Shown one piece after another: positions 25,754 to 33,555 of a stretch of 64,000 nucleotides of DNA; positions within the stretch are counted from its first letter, which is position 1; every line of letters begins with the position of its first letter. Source of the stretch: Consotaella salsifontis. GTDB taxonomy: Bacteria; Pseudomonadota; Alphaproteobacteria; Rhizobiales; Rhizobiaceae. The translations under genes and the position numbers were made by a program. The DNA is taken from contig NZ_FUXL01000002.1 of NCBI RefSeq assembly GCF_900167365.1, forward strand, positions 62,001-126,000, read 5' to 3'. The notes beneath the pieces are model-generated. The model did not search any database. It was not told the origin of the DNA and saw nothing but the letters and a program-made list of their open reading frames with translations.

Positions 25754-26284
25754 TCAGATGCCGGCGGCCGGTTCGCCAGCCACTTCGGCAAAGAGGCTCG
25801 ACCCCACGGCGCGTCGGGCATCGATCGCCTTCAGCCGCTTCATCATCTCTTCGCGGAGGCGCACCGTCTCGGCGTCGTCCTCCGCTCCTCCGCCACGCAT
25901 CGTCAGGGCCTCTAGCTGCTTCAGCTCCAGGAGCTTTTCCAGCGTCCGGGTCATCTGGCCGATGGCCTCGATGCGCCCCTTTAGGTCGCCCCCTGCCGGC
26001 CGGCGCACGGTGCGCGCCGAAGCCGCCTTCACGGGTCCTTCGGCCACGGTGGAGGGAGCCGCTCTCTTGGTCTTTGCCGAGCCGCGCCTGACGCCCTTCG
26101 CGGTGGTTGCCGGGGCGTCCTCCGCGACAGAAGCGGCGGGCGGCTCGTCAGCGTCGTCGCTCATGCCATCAGGACAAAAGTCCTCATAAAGTGATTCAAG
26201 CTGCCGCATTTCGATCCTCAGGACGGCAAGCAGGCGATCGGCAAGGAGAGCTTCATCCATTTTCTGAGGAGTGCCCTCGTCCAT
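25754..26284 (-). CDS. GTA terminase small subunit-like protein (g1 type)
   Basis: The start is placed at ATG 26284, where GGAGG stands 5 bases upstream; the product is 176 residues. An N-terminal helical stretch (LLADRLLAVLRIEMRQLES), a Pro/Ala/Thr linker and a C-terminal helix GRIEAIGQMTRTLEKLLELKQLEAL resemble alphaproteobacterial GTA TerS (g1) proteins, which unlike phage TerS lack sequence-specific DNA recognition. It is the first gene of the GTA operon and abuts the large subunit gene. Confidence 0.8.
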   Translation of the reverse strand: MDEGTPQKMDEALLADRLLAVLRIEMRQLESLYEDFCPDGMSDDADEPPAASVAEDAPATTAKGVRRGSAKTKRAAPSTVAEGPVKAASARTVRRPAGGDLKGRIEAIGQMTRTLEKLLELKQLEALTMRGGGAEDDAETVRLREEMMKRLKAIDARRAVGSSLFAEVAGEPAAGI

Positions 26285-26329
26285 GCCGCCCGCCTCCGAA
26301 ACATGGGACGGCAACCGCAACCGCCGATC

Positions 26330-26352
26330 CGATCAGGCAGTCTGCCTGATCG
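26330..26352. promoter_or_regulatory. Perfect palindrome upstream of the GTA cluster
   Basis: CGATCAGGCA (26330-26339) and TGCCTGATCG (26343-26352) are exact reverse complements separated by three bases, centred about 57 bases before the first GTA gene. No T-run follows, so it looks more like an operator than a terminator. A CtrA-type half site (TTAACCAT, minus strand, 26385-26378) lies just upstream. Together they mark a plausible control region for GTA expression. Confidence 0.55.
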
Positions 26353-26472
26353 CCCGCGATAAGCGCCGCTCATCCATATGGTTAACAAGATCTTTGCAGG
26401 AAATGATTCAGCCGGTTGAGCCGCGACGTTAAAGAACCTATTCGCCTTGCTTCCAATCCGCCCGCAGCCAAC

Positions 26473-26503
26473 AAAAAAGCGGCGAAGCCCATCGCCCCGC
26501 CGC
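26473..26503 (-). terminator. Intrinsic terminator of the Tad-like operon
   Basis: On the minus strand GCGGCG (26503-26498) pairs with CGCCGC (26484-26479), followed by six T residues. It lies 65 bases after the stop of the last Tad-like gene and before the GTA regulatory region, isolating the two operons. Confidence 0.75.
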
Positions 26504-26567
26504 CCGCACTTTCTCGACTGTAGCTGAACCCTACCCGATCACCGCGACGGTGTCAAGGACTTTCTTC

Positions 26568-27107
26568 CTATCCTGTTTTCGCGATAGCCGAGACGAAACG
26601 GGGGCGGACCGCAGTCTGGTTTTCCCGCTTGATTTCGCCACTGCCGAAAATGGCCGAGGGGAGCGAGATCACGGCCTCGGTCTCTATGAGAACGACGGAG
26701 TCTCCATCGGCAATTTCCGGCAAGGCGCCCGGTGGGATAGCCGCGGTGGCAAGCTTCGGCCAGGGCGCGACCGCATACGACCAGTCCACCTTGTATTTTC
26801 CCGAAGCCTTTGAGACGCTCGTAACTCGCAGCTTCACAGGCTCCTTGGTGGGCGGAATCATGTGCTCGAACATGGCATACATCTTCTTGAGGAAGTCATC
26901 GTTGACTTCGCTGCGACGTGAGATGATGTCGGCCACGGTGAAGATGCCCTTTTCGCATTTCTGCGCCGATTGGAAGGAGAAAAAGAGCGTTGCGCTTCCT
27001 AGAAAGAGCAGGATCAGGACCGGCGCGATGAAAGAGAACTCGATAGCCGAAACCCCTCCATCGTCGTTTGCGAAAGATCGCCTGGTCGTTTGAAGGACCT
27101 TCGACAT
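26568..27107 (-). CDS. TadE/TadG-like pilus assembly protein
   Basis: The 179-residue protein has the N-terminal TadE pattern: a short basic region, DDGGVSAIEFSFIAPVLILL with Glu in the prepilin-like position, and one membrane span (about 22-45). The rest is a periplasmic domain rich in strands. TadE-like minor pseudopilins take part in Flp/Tad pilus assembly and adhesion. It is the third gene of the operon, 6 bases after the TadE-like reading frame, and is followed by a clear terminator. Confidence 0.8.
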   Translation of the reverse strand: MSKVLQTTRRSFANDDGGVSAIEFSFIAPVLILLFLGSATLFFSFQSAQKCEKGIFTVADIISRRSEVNDDFLKKMYAMFEHMIPPTKEPVKLRVTSVSKASGKYKVDWSYAVAPWPKLATAAIPPGALPEIADGDSVVLIETEAVISLPSAIFGSGEIKRENQTAVRPRFVSAIAKTG

Positions 27108-27113
27108 GGTGGC

Positions 27114-27648
27114 CTATTCTGGTTCGTTCATGAAGGCGGACGTCGCGACGAGGAATGTTCCCCCTGTCGAGTCCTTCGGCAACGTGGCGGCAAATCCGAT
27201 CAGCGGCGTAAATGGGTCGACCACGATGCAGGCGCGGAGAAATACGACTTCCGCACGTGCTCCAGCGTCAAAGCTGATGGTGGGGCTGATCTTGGTTCCT
27301 CGATCGACGCACTTGGCGTTGTCGTCGGGAAAATCGCTTGGAGTGTCGACTGGAATCAGTTCGACGAGGAGCGAGCCTTCGCAGTCAAGAAGGATCCGGG
27401 CTTCGTCGCATATCTCCTTTTTTGACGCTCTTCTGTGAGGGGTTTCCCAGCTTCCCCAAACGAAGAAGCCGCACGGTTCCTTCAACGGCCTGATCCAGCA
27501 TCATCGACTGCGTCATCAGCCAGCCGGCCTCGAAAATGGAGAAGACGAGCGCGAAGAAAATCGGAGCGACGAGAGCAAACTCAAGGGCCGCTGCTCCCCC
27601 CCGATCGCGCCCGACCCCCTTGATGCGACTCCGCACACTCATTGTCAC
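27114..27648 (-). pseudogene. TadE-like protein gene with a frameshift at an A6 tract
   Basis: The first frame (from GTG 27648 or ATG 27642) encodes a normal TadE N terminus, GGAAALEFALVAPIFFALVF, and LDQAVEGTVRLLRLGKLGNP, then leaves the family sequence after SQKSVKK and stops at 27385. The family-like continuation EICDEARILLDCEGSLLVEL lies in the +1 frame and runs to 27114. The switch occurs at six A residues (plus-strand T6 at 27418-27423); removing one A joins the frames into about 177 residues. It could be a true inactivating insertion, a slippage-controlled gene or a sequencing error in the tract. The start overlaps the TadG-like stop. Confidence 0.75.
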
Positions 27649-28964
27649 TTTGTCAGCTTAAGCTTCTGAATGGATGTGGCGATCGACTTGAAGGCATCCG
27701 CGATATCGACGCCGTCCGCCCGATAGGCGTCACTGGCACTGCTTGCACAGGTAGCGAGCTTCGCGGCAACTGAGTTGGTCAGCTTGAAGCCAATCGTGAA
27801 GATCCTGATGCCCTTGCCTTTTGCGTCCGTGCACAATGAGTCAAGTTGGGCCTGTGCCTTTGACTGACTAAACAGTTCCTTGAAATTGCTGGCGTTCTGC
27901 GGCTCATAAAGGAAGGTGCGGTTGTTCGTGGGGCGTTGCTGGAAGCCGATCTGCCCGTCCGTCATCAAGACAATGACCTTCATCGTCTCTTGGTCGCCAT
28001 AGTCCGCGGGCCGGTCAGGAAAGCTCGATGATATCAATCCGTTGTAAGAAGCTGCGTTCAACGTGGGCCTCATGGCCGGATCGAGGAGCATCGTCGCCCA
28101 TTTCATTGCGTAGGCTGTTCCCGTCCCGTCAAAAACCTTGAGATTATCAATCGCTGTGCCGAGCACTTGGGGATCGTTGGACAAATAGGTAATGGGAGTG
28201 TCGTCGGTCGGGCACCACCAAGGTTCTTTTCCGGACTTCTTATAGTTGTAGTAGGTGAAATGCGGAACCTGGTCCCGCTTCGAAAGCTCGGTGACGCCGA
28301 TCTTGAAGTCACCGTTGAGGAACTCGAAGCACGAGGACGGGTATGCGTGAGCCCTTTTATAGCTACCACCGGCGAGAAAATTCCACATGTCATGGCCAAC
28401 ATTGACTTCCCCTGCATAAGGGACGAGGTTGACCGAGGTCATCGCCCGCACGTCCTCCTTTAGGATCGTGTTGATGAATTCCTTGGCCGCCGGCTTCAAT
28501 TGGTAGATTCCGCCGTTATCGAGCATCGAGCCGGAAATATCGAGCAGCAATGAGATTTCGATGTTTTTGCGCTGCTCCTCCGCCGAGGCCTGCGCGACGA
28601 TATTCATCTTGTCTATACCGGCGATCTTCAAAAAGGTCGTATTATAGATCAAGCGCGCCGTGGCGTTGACTGCCTTGGCGTTGGTTGAGTGATCGTCTTC
28701 GACCGAGACCGCGGCATTGCTTAAGGACGATGCCTTAAGGTATTCGATGACGGTGTCTTTGCTGTCTTTTGTCTGTGAAAGTGCCGCAGCAGCAAGAACG
28801 CCGCGATCCAAGGCATCCTGAAGCGTGATCTTTTTGGTCTGGTAGGCAACGAGATCGATAGCTCCTCCCGCGATCAACATCATCGGGACCAGCAACGCTG
28901 CGGTCAGGATGGGAATGTTGCCTTCAGAAGCGCCGAGAAATCGCGCTATTGCCCCGTGTCGCAC
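27645..28964 (-). CDS. TadG-like protein with von Willebrand factor A domain
   Basis: The 439-residue protein starts at a GTG (28964). It has the TadG N-terminal pattern SEGNIPILTAALLVPMMLIA (one membrane span) followed by a Tad-like pilin segment, and a vWA domain with MIDAS motif DISGS near residue 151 and the later VLMTDGQ. TadG-like proteins associate with Flp/Tad pili or surface adhesion. It is the first gene of a three-gene set; the pilus motor genes (tadA, tadB and tadC) are not in this window. The 226 bases upstream hold no gene. Confidence 0.85.
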   Translation of the reverse strand: MRHGAIARFLGASEGNIPILTAALLVPMMLIAGGAIDLVAYQTKKITLQDALDRGVLAAAALSQTKDSKDTVIEYLKASSLSNAAVSVEDDHSTNAKAVNATARLIYNTTFLKIAGIDKMNIVAQASAEEQRKNIEISLLLDISGSMLDNGGIYQLKPAAKEFINTILKEDVRAMTSVNLVPYAGEVNVGHDMWNFLAGGSYKRAHAYPSSCFEFLNGDFKIGVTELSKRDQVPHFTYYNYKKSGKEPWWCPTDDTPITYLSNDPQVLGTAIDNLKVFDGTGTAYAMKWATMLLDPAMRPTLNAASYNGLISSSFPDRPADYGDQETMKVIVLMTDGQIGFQQRPTNNRTFLYEPQNASNFKELFSQSKAQAQLDSLCTDAKGKGIRIFTIGFKLTNSVAAKLATCASSASDAYRADGVDIADAFKSIATSIQKLKLTK

Positions 28965-29190
28965 GTTGCAGCCCTTTTGTACGTTCGTGCAACTTTACGT
29001 CTGGGAAAGTTTAGAAATTGAAACCGCCACGCATGTATTGTTCTTGGCGTGGATACCTCTGCCGCCGTTCTGGCTCCGAGGCCCATCCGGGTCTGGACGG
29101 CTGAAACGGATTTTGGCGTTACATCCTACTGTTTCCCCTTGAACCAGGGCCAAACGCCTGCGCGTCCGTTTTTCGATGGATGGACATGCC

Positions 29191-29661
29191 TCACTCCTCC
29201 TCCGGGTTCTCGCCCGGCCAGTCGGCGAGGTGGTCTTCCAGGTCCTCGGGCTCCATGCCCTCCTCGCTGATCACCCTGCCGCGCACGGAGATGCCGGCGG
29301 CGTGGACGGTGTCGGGATCGCCAGAGACGAGCGGGTGCCACCAGTAGAGGTCGTGGCCCTCGGCGACGAGGCGGTAGCCGCAGGTTGGCGGCAGCCAGGT
29401 CAGTGTGCGCACGGAGTGCGGATCGAGCGGCAAGCAGTCCGGCACGCTCGCCTGCCGGTTCTCGTAGTCGGAGCAGCGGCAGGTGCCGGCGTCGAGAAGC
29501 CGGCAATGGACGTTCGTCCAGGCGATCTCACCGGTGTCCCAGTCCTCGAGCTTGTTGAGGCAGCAGCGGCCGCAGCCGTCGCACAGCGATTCCCACTCCC
29601 CGGCGGTCATTTCCTCGAGGGTTTTGGTCTGCCAAAAGGGCTTGTTGCCGAAATCACGCAT
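29191..29661 (-). CDS. YcgN-family cysteine-cluster protein (UPF0260)
   Basis: The 156-residue protein begins [19 protein letters not shown] and has the cysteine pattern [14 protein letters not shown] with further cysteines in [18 protein letters not shown] and PTCGYRL, typical of the YcgN/UPF0260 family (CxxCxxCC zinc or iron-binding cluster). The function is unknown. The ATG at 29661 is preferred to the adjacent GTG. The stop is followed by a divergent arrangement toward the penicillin-binding protein gene. Confidence 0.9.
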   Translation of the reverse strand: MRDFGNKPFWQTKTLEEMTAGEWESLCDGCGRCCLNKLEDWDTGEIAWTNVHCRLLDAGTCRCSDYENRQASVPDCLPLDPHSVRTLTWLPPTCGYRLVAEGHDLYWWHPLVSGDPDTVHAAGISVRGRVISEEGMEPEDLEDHLADWPGENPEEE

Positions 29662-29822
29662 CACGGAAAAGTCTATCGCCCTTCACCCTGCATTTCTTGT
29701 TATGCTGGCATAGATCGCACACACGGTTGGCCCTTGGAAGGGCGCCAGTCGGCCGGAACCACCTGCTTCGTCAAGTGTGCGGTGCAGGGATTCAAGTCAA
29801 TGATTCGAGCGGGCACAAGTCG

Positions 29823-31958
29823 TTGAGCGAGAGACGTAAACGCAGGGCGCCTTCCCGCCTGATCGAGGTCGATGCCTGGATCGACAGCAGCCTTTGGCGT
29901 GCGTTTCACGGGTTTTCCGCCTTTTGGGAAAGCCTGACCATTTTCTCGCGCCGGTTTCGCGCGCGAGGTTTCACTAAGCTGGTCGTCGAGCTAACCTGCG
30001 AGGGGCTGACGCTCGGGCTCGCCGGCTTTGTGCTGCTCCTCGCCCTCGCCCAGCCGGCGATGAAGGTGACGGCCCACGGACTTCCCCGCCAGTCCGACTA
30101 TTCGGTTCTGTTTCTGGACCGTCACGGCAATGAGATCGGCCGGCGCGGTGTGCTGCGCTCGCAGGAGGTGCCGATCGAGGAGATGCCGGACCCGTTCATC
30201 AAGGCGGTCCTGGCCACCGAGGACCGGCGCTTCTTCGAGCATGTCGGCATCGACTTCTTCGGCCTCTTCCGCGCCATTGCGGTGAATGCCCAGGCCGGCG
30301 GCGTCGTCCAGGGCGGCTCGACGCTGACCCAGCAGCTTGCCAAGAACCTGTTCCTCTCCAACGAGCGCACCATCGACCGCAAGATCAAGGAAGCGTTCAT
30401 TTCGCTCTGGCTGGAGGCCCATCTCAGCAAGCGGCAGATCCTCCAGACCTATCTCGACCGCGCCTATATGGGCGGCGGCACGTTCGGCGCGGCGGCGGCG
30501 GCGCGCTTCTATTTCGACAAGGACCTGCGCAACGTCTCGCTCAGCGAGGCGGCGATGCTCGCCGGCCTGTTCAAGGCGCCGGCGAAATATGCCCCGCACA
30601 TCAATCTTCCGGCCGCCCGTGCCCGCGCCAACGAGGTGCTGACCAACATGGTGCAGGCCGGCTTCATGACTGAAGGGCAGGTGGTGGCGGCCCGCCGCCA
30701 TCCGGCGACGGCGGTCGATCGGTCCACCATTAACTCGCCGGATTTCTTCCTCGATTGGGCATTCGGCGAGGTCCAGAGGATCGCGGCCGACCTGCCGCAG
30801 CGCACCTTTGTGGCACGCACCAGCATCGACATGGGCCTGCAGCAGCTCGCCGAGGAGTCGGTCGAGTATCATCTGCGCCAGTTCGGCAAGACCTATCGCG
30901 TGGGGCAAGGCGCCATGGTTGTCCTCGACGACGAAGGCGGGGTCCGGGCGATGGTCGGCGGGCGCGACTATGGCCTGTCGCAGTTCAATCGCGCCACCAA
31001 GGCGCTGCGCCAGCCGGGCTCGTCCTTCAAGGCTTATGTCTACTCGGCGGCGATGGAAGCGGGCATGAAGCCGTCGGACACGGTTCTCGATGCGCCAATC
31101 ACCATTGGCCGCTGGTCGCCGCAGAACTACGGCCGCTCCTTCCATGGGCGAGTGACATTGGAAAGCGCCTTTGCCCAGTCGCTCAACGTCCCGGCGGTGC
31201 GCCTCAGCCAGCAGGTGGGCATGGACAAGGTGACGGCCATCGCCAAGGCGATGGGCATCGAGTCTCCGCTGCGGGGCGACAAGACGATGGCGCTCGGCAC
31301 GTCCGAGGTGACGGTGCTCGATCAGGCGACTGGCTACGCGACGTTGGCTGCCGGCGGAATGGATGCGCATCGACACGGGATTCTTCAGCTCATGGGGCCG
31401 GATGGCGAGGTGATGTGGGATGCCAAGCGCGATATGCCGCCCCGGCATCGCGTCTTGTCGGAGGACGCGTCCCGCTCGATGATCCAGATCATGCGGGCGG
31501 TGGTCGAACGAGGCACGGGGCGCAAGGCGCAGCTTTCCATGACGCTTGCGGCGGGCAAGACAGGAACCACCCAGAGCTATCGCGACGGTTGGTTCTGCGG
31601 CATCACCGGCAATTTCGCAGCCGCCGTCTGGTTCGGCAACGACAGCTACCAGCCGACCAACAAGGTCGCGGGCGGCAATCTGCCCACCATGACATGGCAG
31701 CGCTTTATGGAGGCGGCTCACCAGGGCATCGAGTTGAAGCCCCTGCCCTATCTGGACACGCCGCTGCCCAAGCCGGACCCGTCCATCGCCGCCAACGACA
31801 AGGATGGCCCGGCGCTGCCCAAGCGCCCCGCCACCCTGACCGGCGATGCGCAGAAGGTTCTGTCGGCCATCGCTACCCTTCTTGCGGAGGCGCCTCCGCT
31901 CGATCCCGAGAAGGTCTTCGCCTCCCGCGCGGCGACCGATCTTCCGGCGACCCGGTAA
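29823..31958 (+). CDS. Class A penicillin-binding protein (PBP1A/1C-like)
   Basis: The transglycosylase domain shows ATEDRRFFEHVGIDFFG and GGSTLTQQLAKNLF; the transpeptidase domain shows the SxxK motif GSSFKAY, SLN in FAQSLN and KTGTT. One membrane span lies near the N terminus (LTLGLAGFVLLLALAQP). It polymerises and cross-links peptidoglycan. The reading frame is open from 29697, but the N terminus typical of related proteins, SERRKRRAPSRLIEVDAWID, begins at a TTG (29823), giving 711 residues; this start is uncertain, because no ATG lies between and the ribosome-binding site is weak. The DUF1214 gene follows 12 bases downstream. Confidence 0.88.
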   Translation: MSERRKRRAPSRLIEVDAWIDSSLWRAFHGFSAFWESLTIFSRRFRARGFTKLVVELTCEGLTLGLAGFVLLLALAQPAMKVTAHGLPRQSDYSVLFLDRHGNEIGRRGVLRSQEVPIEEMPDPFIKAVLATEDRRFFEHVGIDFFGLFRAIAVNAQAGGVVQGGSTLTQQLAKNLFLSNERTIDRKIKEAFISLWLEAHLSKRQILQTYLDRAYMGGGTFGAAAAARFYFDKDLRNVSLSEAAMLAGLFKAPAKYAPHINLPAARARANEVLTNMVQAGFMTEGQVVAARRHPATAVDRSTINSPDFFLDWAFGEVQRIAADLPQRTFVARTSIDMGLQQLAEESVEYHLRQFGKTYRVGQGAMVVLDDEGGVRAMVGGRDYGLSQFNRATKALRQPGSSFKAYVYSAAMEAGMKPSDTVLDAPITIGRWSPQNYGRSFHGRVTLESAFAQSLNVPAVRLSQQVGMDKVTAIAKAMGIESPLRGDKTMALGTSEVTVLDQATGYATLAAGGMDAHRHGILQLMGPDGEVMWDAKRDMPPRHRVLSEDASRSMIQIMRAVVERGTGRKAQLSMTLAAGKTGTTQSYRDGWFCGITGNFAAAVWFGNDSYQPTNKVAGGNLPTMTWQRFMEAAHQGIELKPLPYLDTPLPKPDPSIAANDKDGPALPKRPATLTGDAQKVLSAIATLLAEAPPLDPEKVFASRAATDLPATR

Positions 31959-31970
31959 GCAGCGTCCTCC

Positions 31971-32570
31971 ATGCGGTTTGTTCTTCTTCTCGTGATTGCG
32001 CTTGCCATTGCCTTCGGCCTCGGCGGATGGTCCGCCGAGCAAGCGCTCGATGCGAAGGCCGGAGGCGGCAGTGTCACGGTCGGCGTCTGGATGGCCGACC
32101 CCGATGCCGGTTCGCCCGATGCCGATCCCTATGCCAAGGCGTTGTTGGCACGCACGGGCAATCTCACCTTGGGCATTGGCGAAGGCATCTCCTTTCATGC
32201 GGCACATGACGCCGCGGGCGCCCCGTTATCCCGTTCCTGCGCCTATCGCCTCTCCGGGTCTACGCCCCTGGCGCGCGTTTGGTCGCTGGCCGCCTACGAC
32301 GCGCGTGGCCGTCTCGTCTCCCCCGGGGCCGGTCGGCCGGGATGGCTGGTGTCGTCCACGCTGATGCGACACGAGGACAACAGCTTCGAGGTCGCCGTCA
32401 GCCCGAGGGCCCGCGCAGGGAACTGGCTCTCGGTGAGCGGCGAAGGCCGCTTTACCCTGGTGCTGACGCTTTATGACACCCCGGCAAGTTCGACCACCGG
32501 CCTCGGACGGTTGCAGCTTCCCGACATCGTGCGCGAAACCTGCATCGAGGAAGGCCGGGGCCGTGGCTAA
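31971..32570 (+). CDS. DUF1214 domain exported protein
   Basis: The 199-residue protein has an N-terminal signal anchor (residues 1-20, ending before WSAEQALDAKAG). The body, with ARVWSLAAYDARGRLV, RHEDNSFEVAVSP and LVLTLYDTP, follows the DUF1214 pattern. It is paired with a DUF1254-like protein immediately downstream (8-base overlap), the usual arrangement in rhizobia. No enzymatic role is known for this form. The tight spacing after the penicillin-binding protein gene suggests co-transcription. Confidence 0.8.
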   Translation: MRFVLLLVIALAIAFGLGGWSAEQALDAKAGGGSVTVGVWMADPDAGSPDADPYAKALLARTGNLTLGIGEGISFHAAHDAAGAPLSRSCAYRLSGSTPLARVWSLAAYDARGRLVSPGAGRPGWLVSSTLMRHEDNSFEVAVSPRARAGNWLSVSGEGRFTLVLTLYDTPASSTTGLGRLQLPDIVRETCIEEGRGRG

Positions 32571-33132
32571 GCTGCTTTATGCGATCCTCGTTGGTCTGGT
32601 TGGTGCCGCCATCGTCCACATTGCCGTTATTCTCACCATCCCCCATGTCGCCGAACGCGACGCCTGGGGCCGTCTTTCCGGCCTGGGCGACCTGTGGAAG
32701 GTGATTCAGATCGACGGCGCGACGGGCACTGTCGCCGGCGTGCGGGAAGGACCGGAGCATTTTGCCTTCCTCGACCCCGCCTTCGCGATCGCCAGCTGCC
32801 GGTTTGCCCTGGGGGACGGCCCGGCGCATCTCTATTCGCCGGAGAAAACAGACTTCTGGTCGGCATCTGTCTATGATCGCCAGGGCAACAACCGCTACAG
32901 CATCAGCGACCGTTCCGCGGTCGGCGGCGCCTTCGACCTCATTGTCGGTACGCCTGACCAGCTTCTGGAAAGCAGGGTAAACTCTGCGGATCAGGACGAG
33001 ACGCAGATCCCTGTCGAAGCGGATTTCAGTGAAGGGTACGTCATCCTGCGCGCGCTGATCGAACATGAGAGCGAACGGGCAAGCGTGAACGCCTTTTCGC
33101 GGTCGATGCATTGCGAGCCGCTCAACGGCTAA
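32563..33132 (+). CDS. DUF1254 domain membrane-anchored protein
   Basis: The GTG start at 32563 overlaps the DUF1214 gene by 8 bases and gives 189 residues. A membrane span occupies residues 3-25 (LLYAILVGLVGAAIVHIAVI), followed by TIPHVAERDAWGRLSGLG, the mark of the short DUF1254 proteins. The remainder, with DPAFAIASCRFALGDGPAHL and DFWSASVYDRQGNNRYSISD, is the conserved periplasmic domain. It probably works with the neighbouring DUF1214 protein; the process is unknown. Confidence 0.8.
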   Translation: MAKLLYAILVGLVGAAIVHIAVILTIPHVAERDAWGRLSGLGDLWKVIQIDGATGTVAGVREGPEHFAFLDPAFAIASCRFALGDGPAHLYSPEKTDFWSASVYDRQGNNRYSISDRSAVGGAFDLIVGTPDQLLESRVNSADQDETQIPVEADFSEGYVILRALIEHESERASVNAFSRSMHCEPLNG

Positions 33133-33206
33133 ATGTGTGAATGGCGACGAGTGTGCGCCGACGCGCCAGCGGGCATTTCCGCCCGCCAGCAGTCAGGATC
33201 TGCTCG

Positions 33207-33398
33207 TCAGCGTGACGTCAACAGCTGGCCTTGTGGCCGGAGATCCTCCAACTCACAACGCTGCTCATCAAGCCTTTCCCGTCGAACGCAAGGCAGAATG
33301 ATGATCTCGCCAAAGCCGTGGCGATCCTCATCATGGCCCTCTCGCTTTATCGACGCGCTCGACGCGCCACGCCTTGGGAATGCGACAATGACTGCCAT
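33207..33398 (-). CDS. Small conserved alphaproteobacterial protein (AFPRR...GEIIxL type)
   Basis: This 63-residue gene has an excellent ribosome-binding site (GAGGAGG, 8 bases before ATG 33398). The product reads MAVIVAFPRRG, a variable linker, then GEIIILPCVRRERLDE. As I recall, that general pattern (xxxIAFPRR - acidic linker - GEIILFxGVRYER) occurs in short uncharacterised proteins of rhizobia. Nothing is known of its role. It lies between two plus-strand genes on the opposite strand. Confidence 0.55.
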   Translation of the reverse strand: MAVIVAFPRRGASSASIKREGHDEDRHGFGEIIILPCVRRERLDEQRCELEDLRPQGQLLTSR

Positions 33399-33555
33399 GG
33401 TCTTCGCCTCCTCCTCAGGGCCTTGGGCACCGAGGAGGTCTATGCTCTCCCTTCCGCCGCGCATTTGAGATTGGTCAAGGTTAATAGGTTTCTAACTCTT
33501 ATCGGCGCATCCTTGCCTCTGACTGAAATTCGCAGTGAGTGTTTGGACACTGGCA

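Noticed and set aside
11500-26284. Interpretation as a prophage
   Set aside because: No integrase, repressor, replication or attachment-site genes or repeats are seen, and gene content and order follow the RcGTA structural cluster.
27410-27430. Programmed -1 frameshifting at the AAAAAAG site of the TadE gene
   Set aside because: Joining the two halves needs a +1 (or -2) shift, the wrong direction for the classical A-AAA-AAG slippery site, so a simple insertion or transcript slippage is more likely.
29991-32207. A 738-codon minus-strand open frame across the penicillin-binding protein gene
   Set aside because: The plus strand holds a full set of transglycosylase and transpeptidase motifs; the reverse translation is His/Arg/Gly-rich and matches nothing.
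33481-33496. TTAA-N7-CTAAC as a CtrA site before the DUF2336 gene
   Set aside because: One mismatch in a highly constrained half site; kept out of the feature list because such near-matches are expected by chance.
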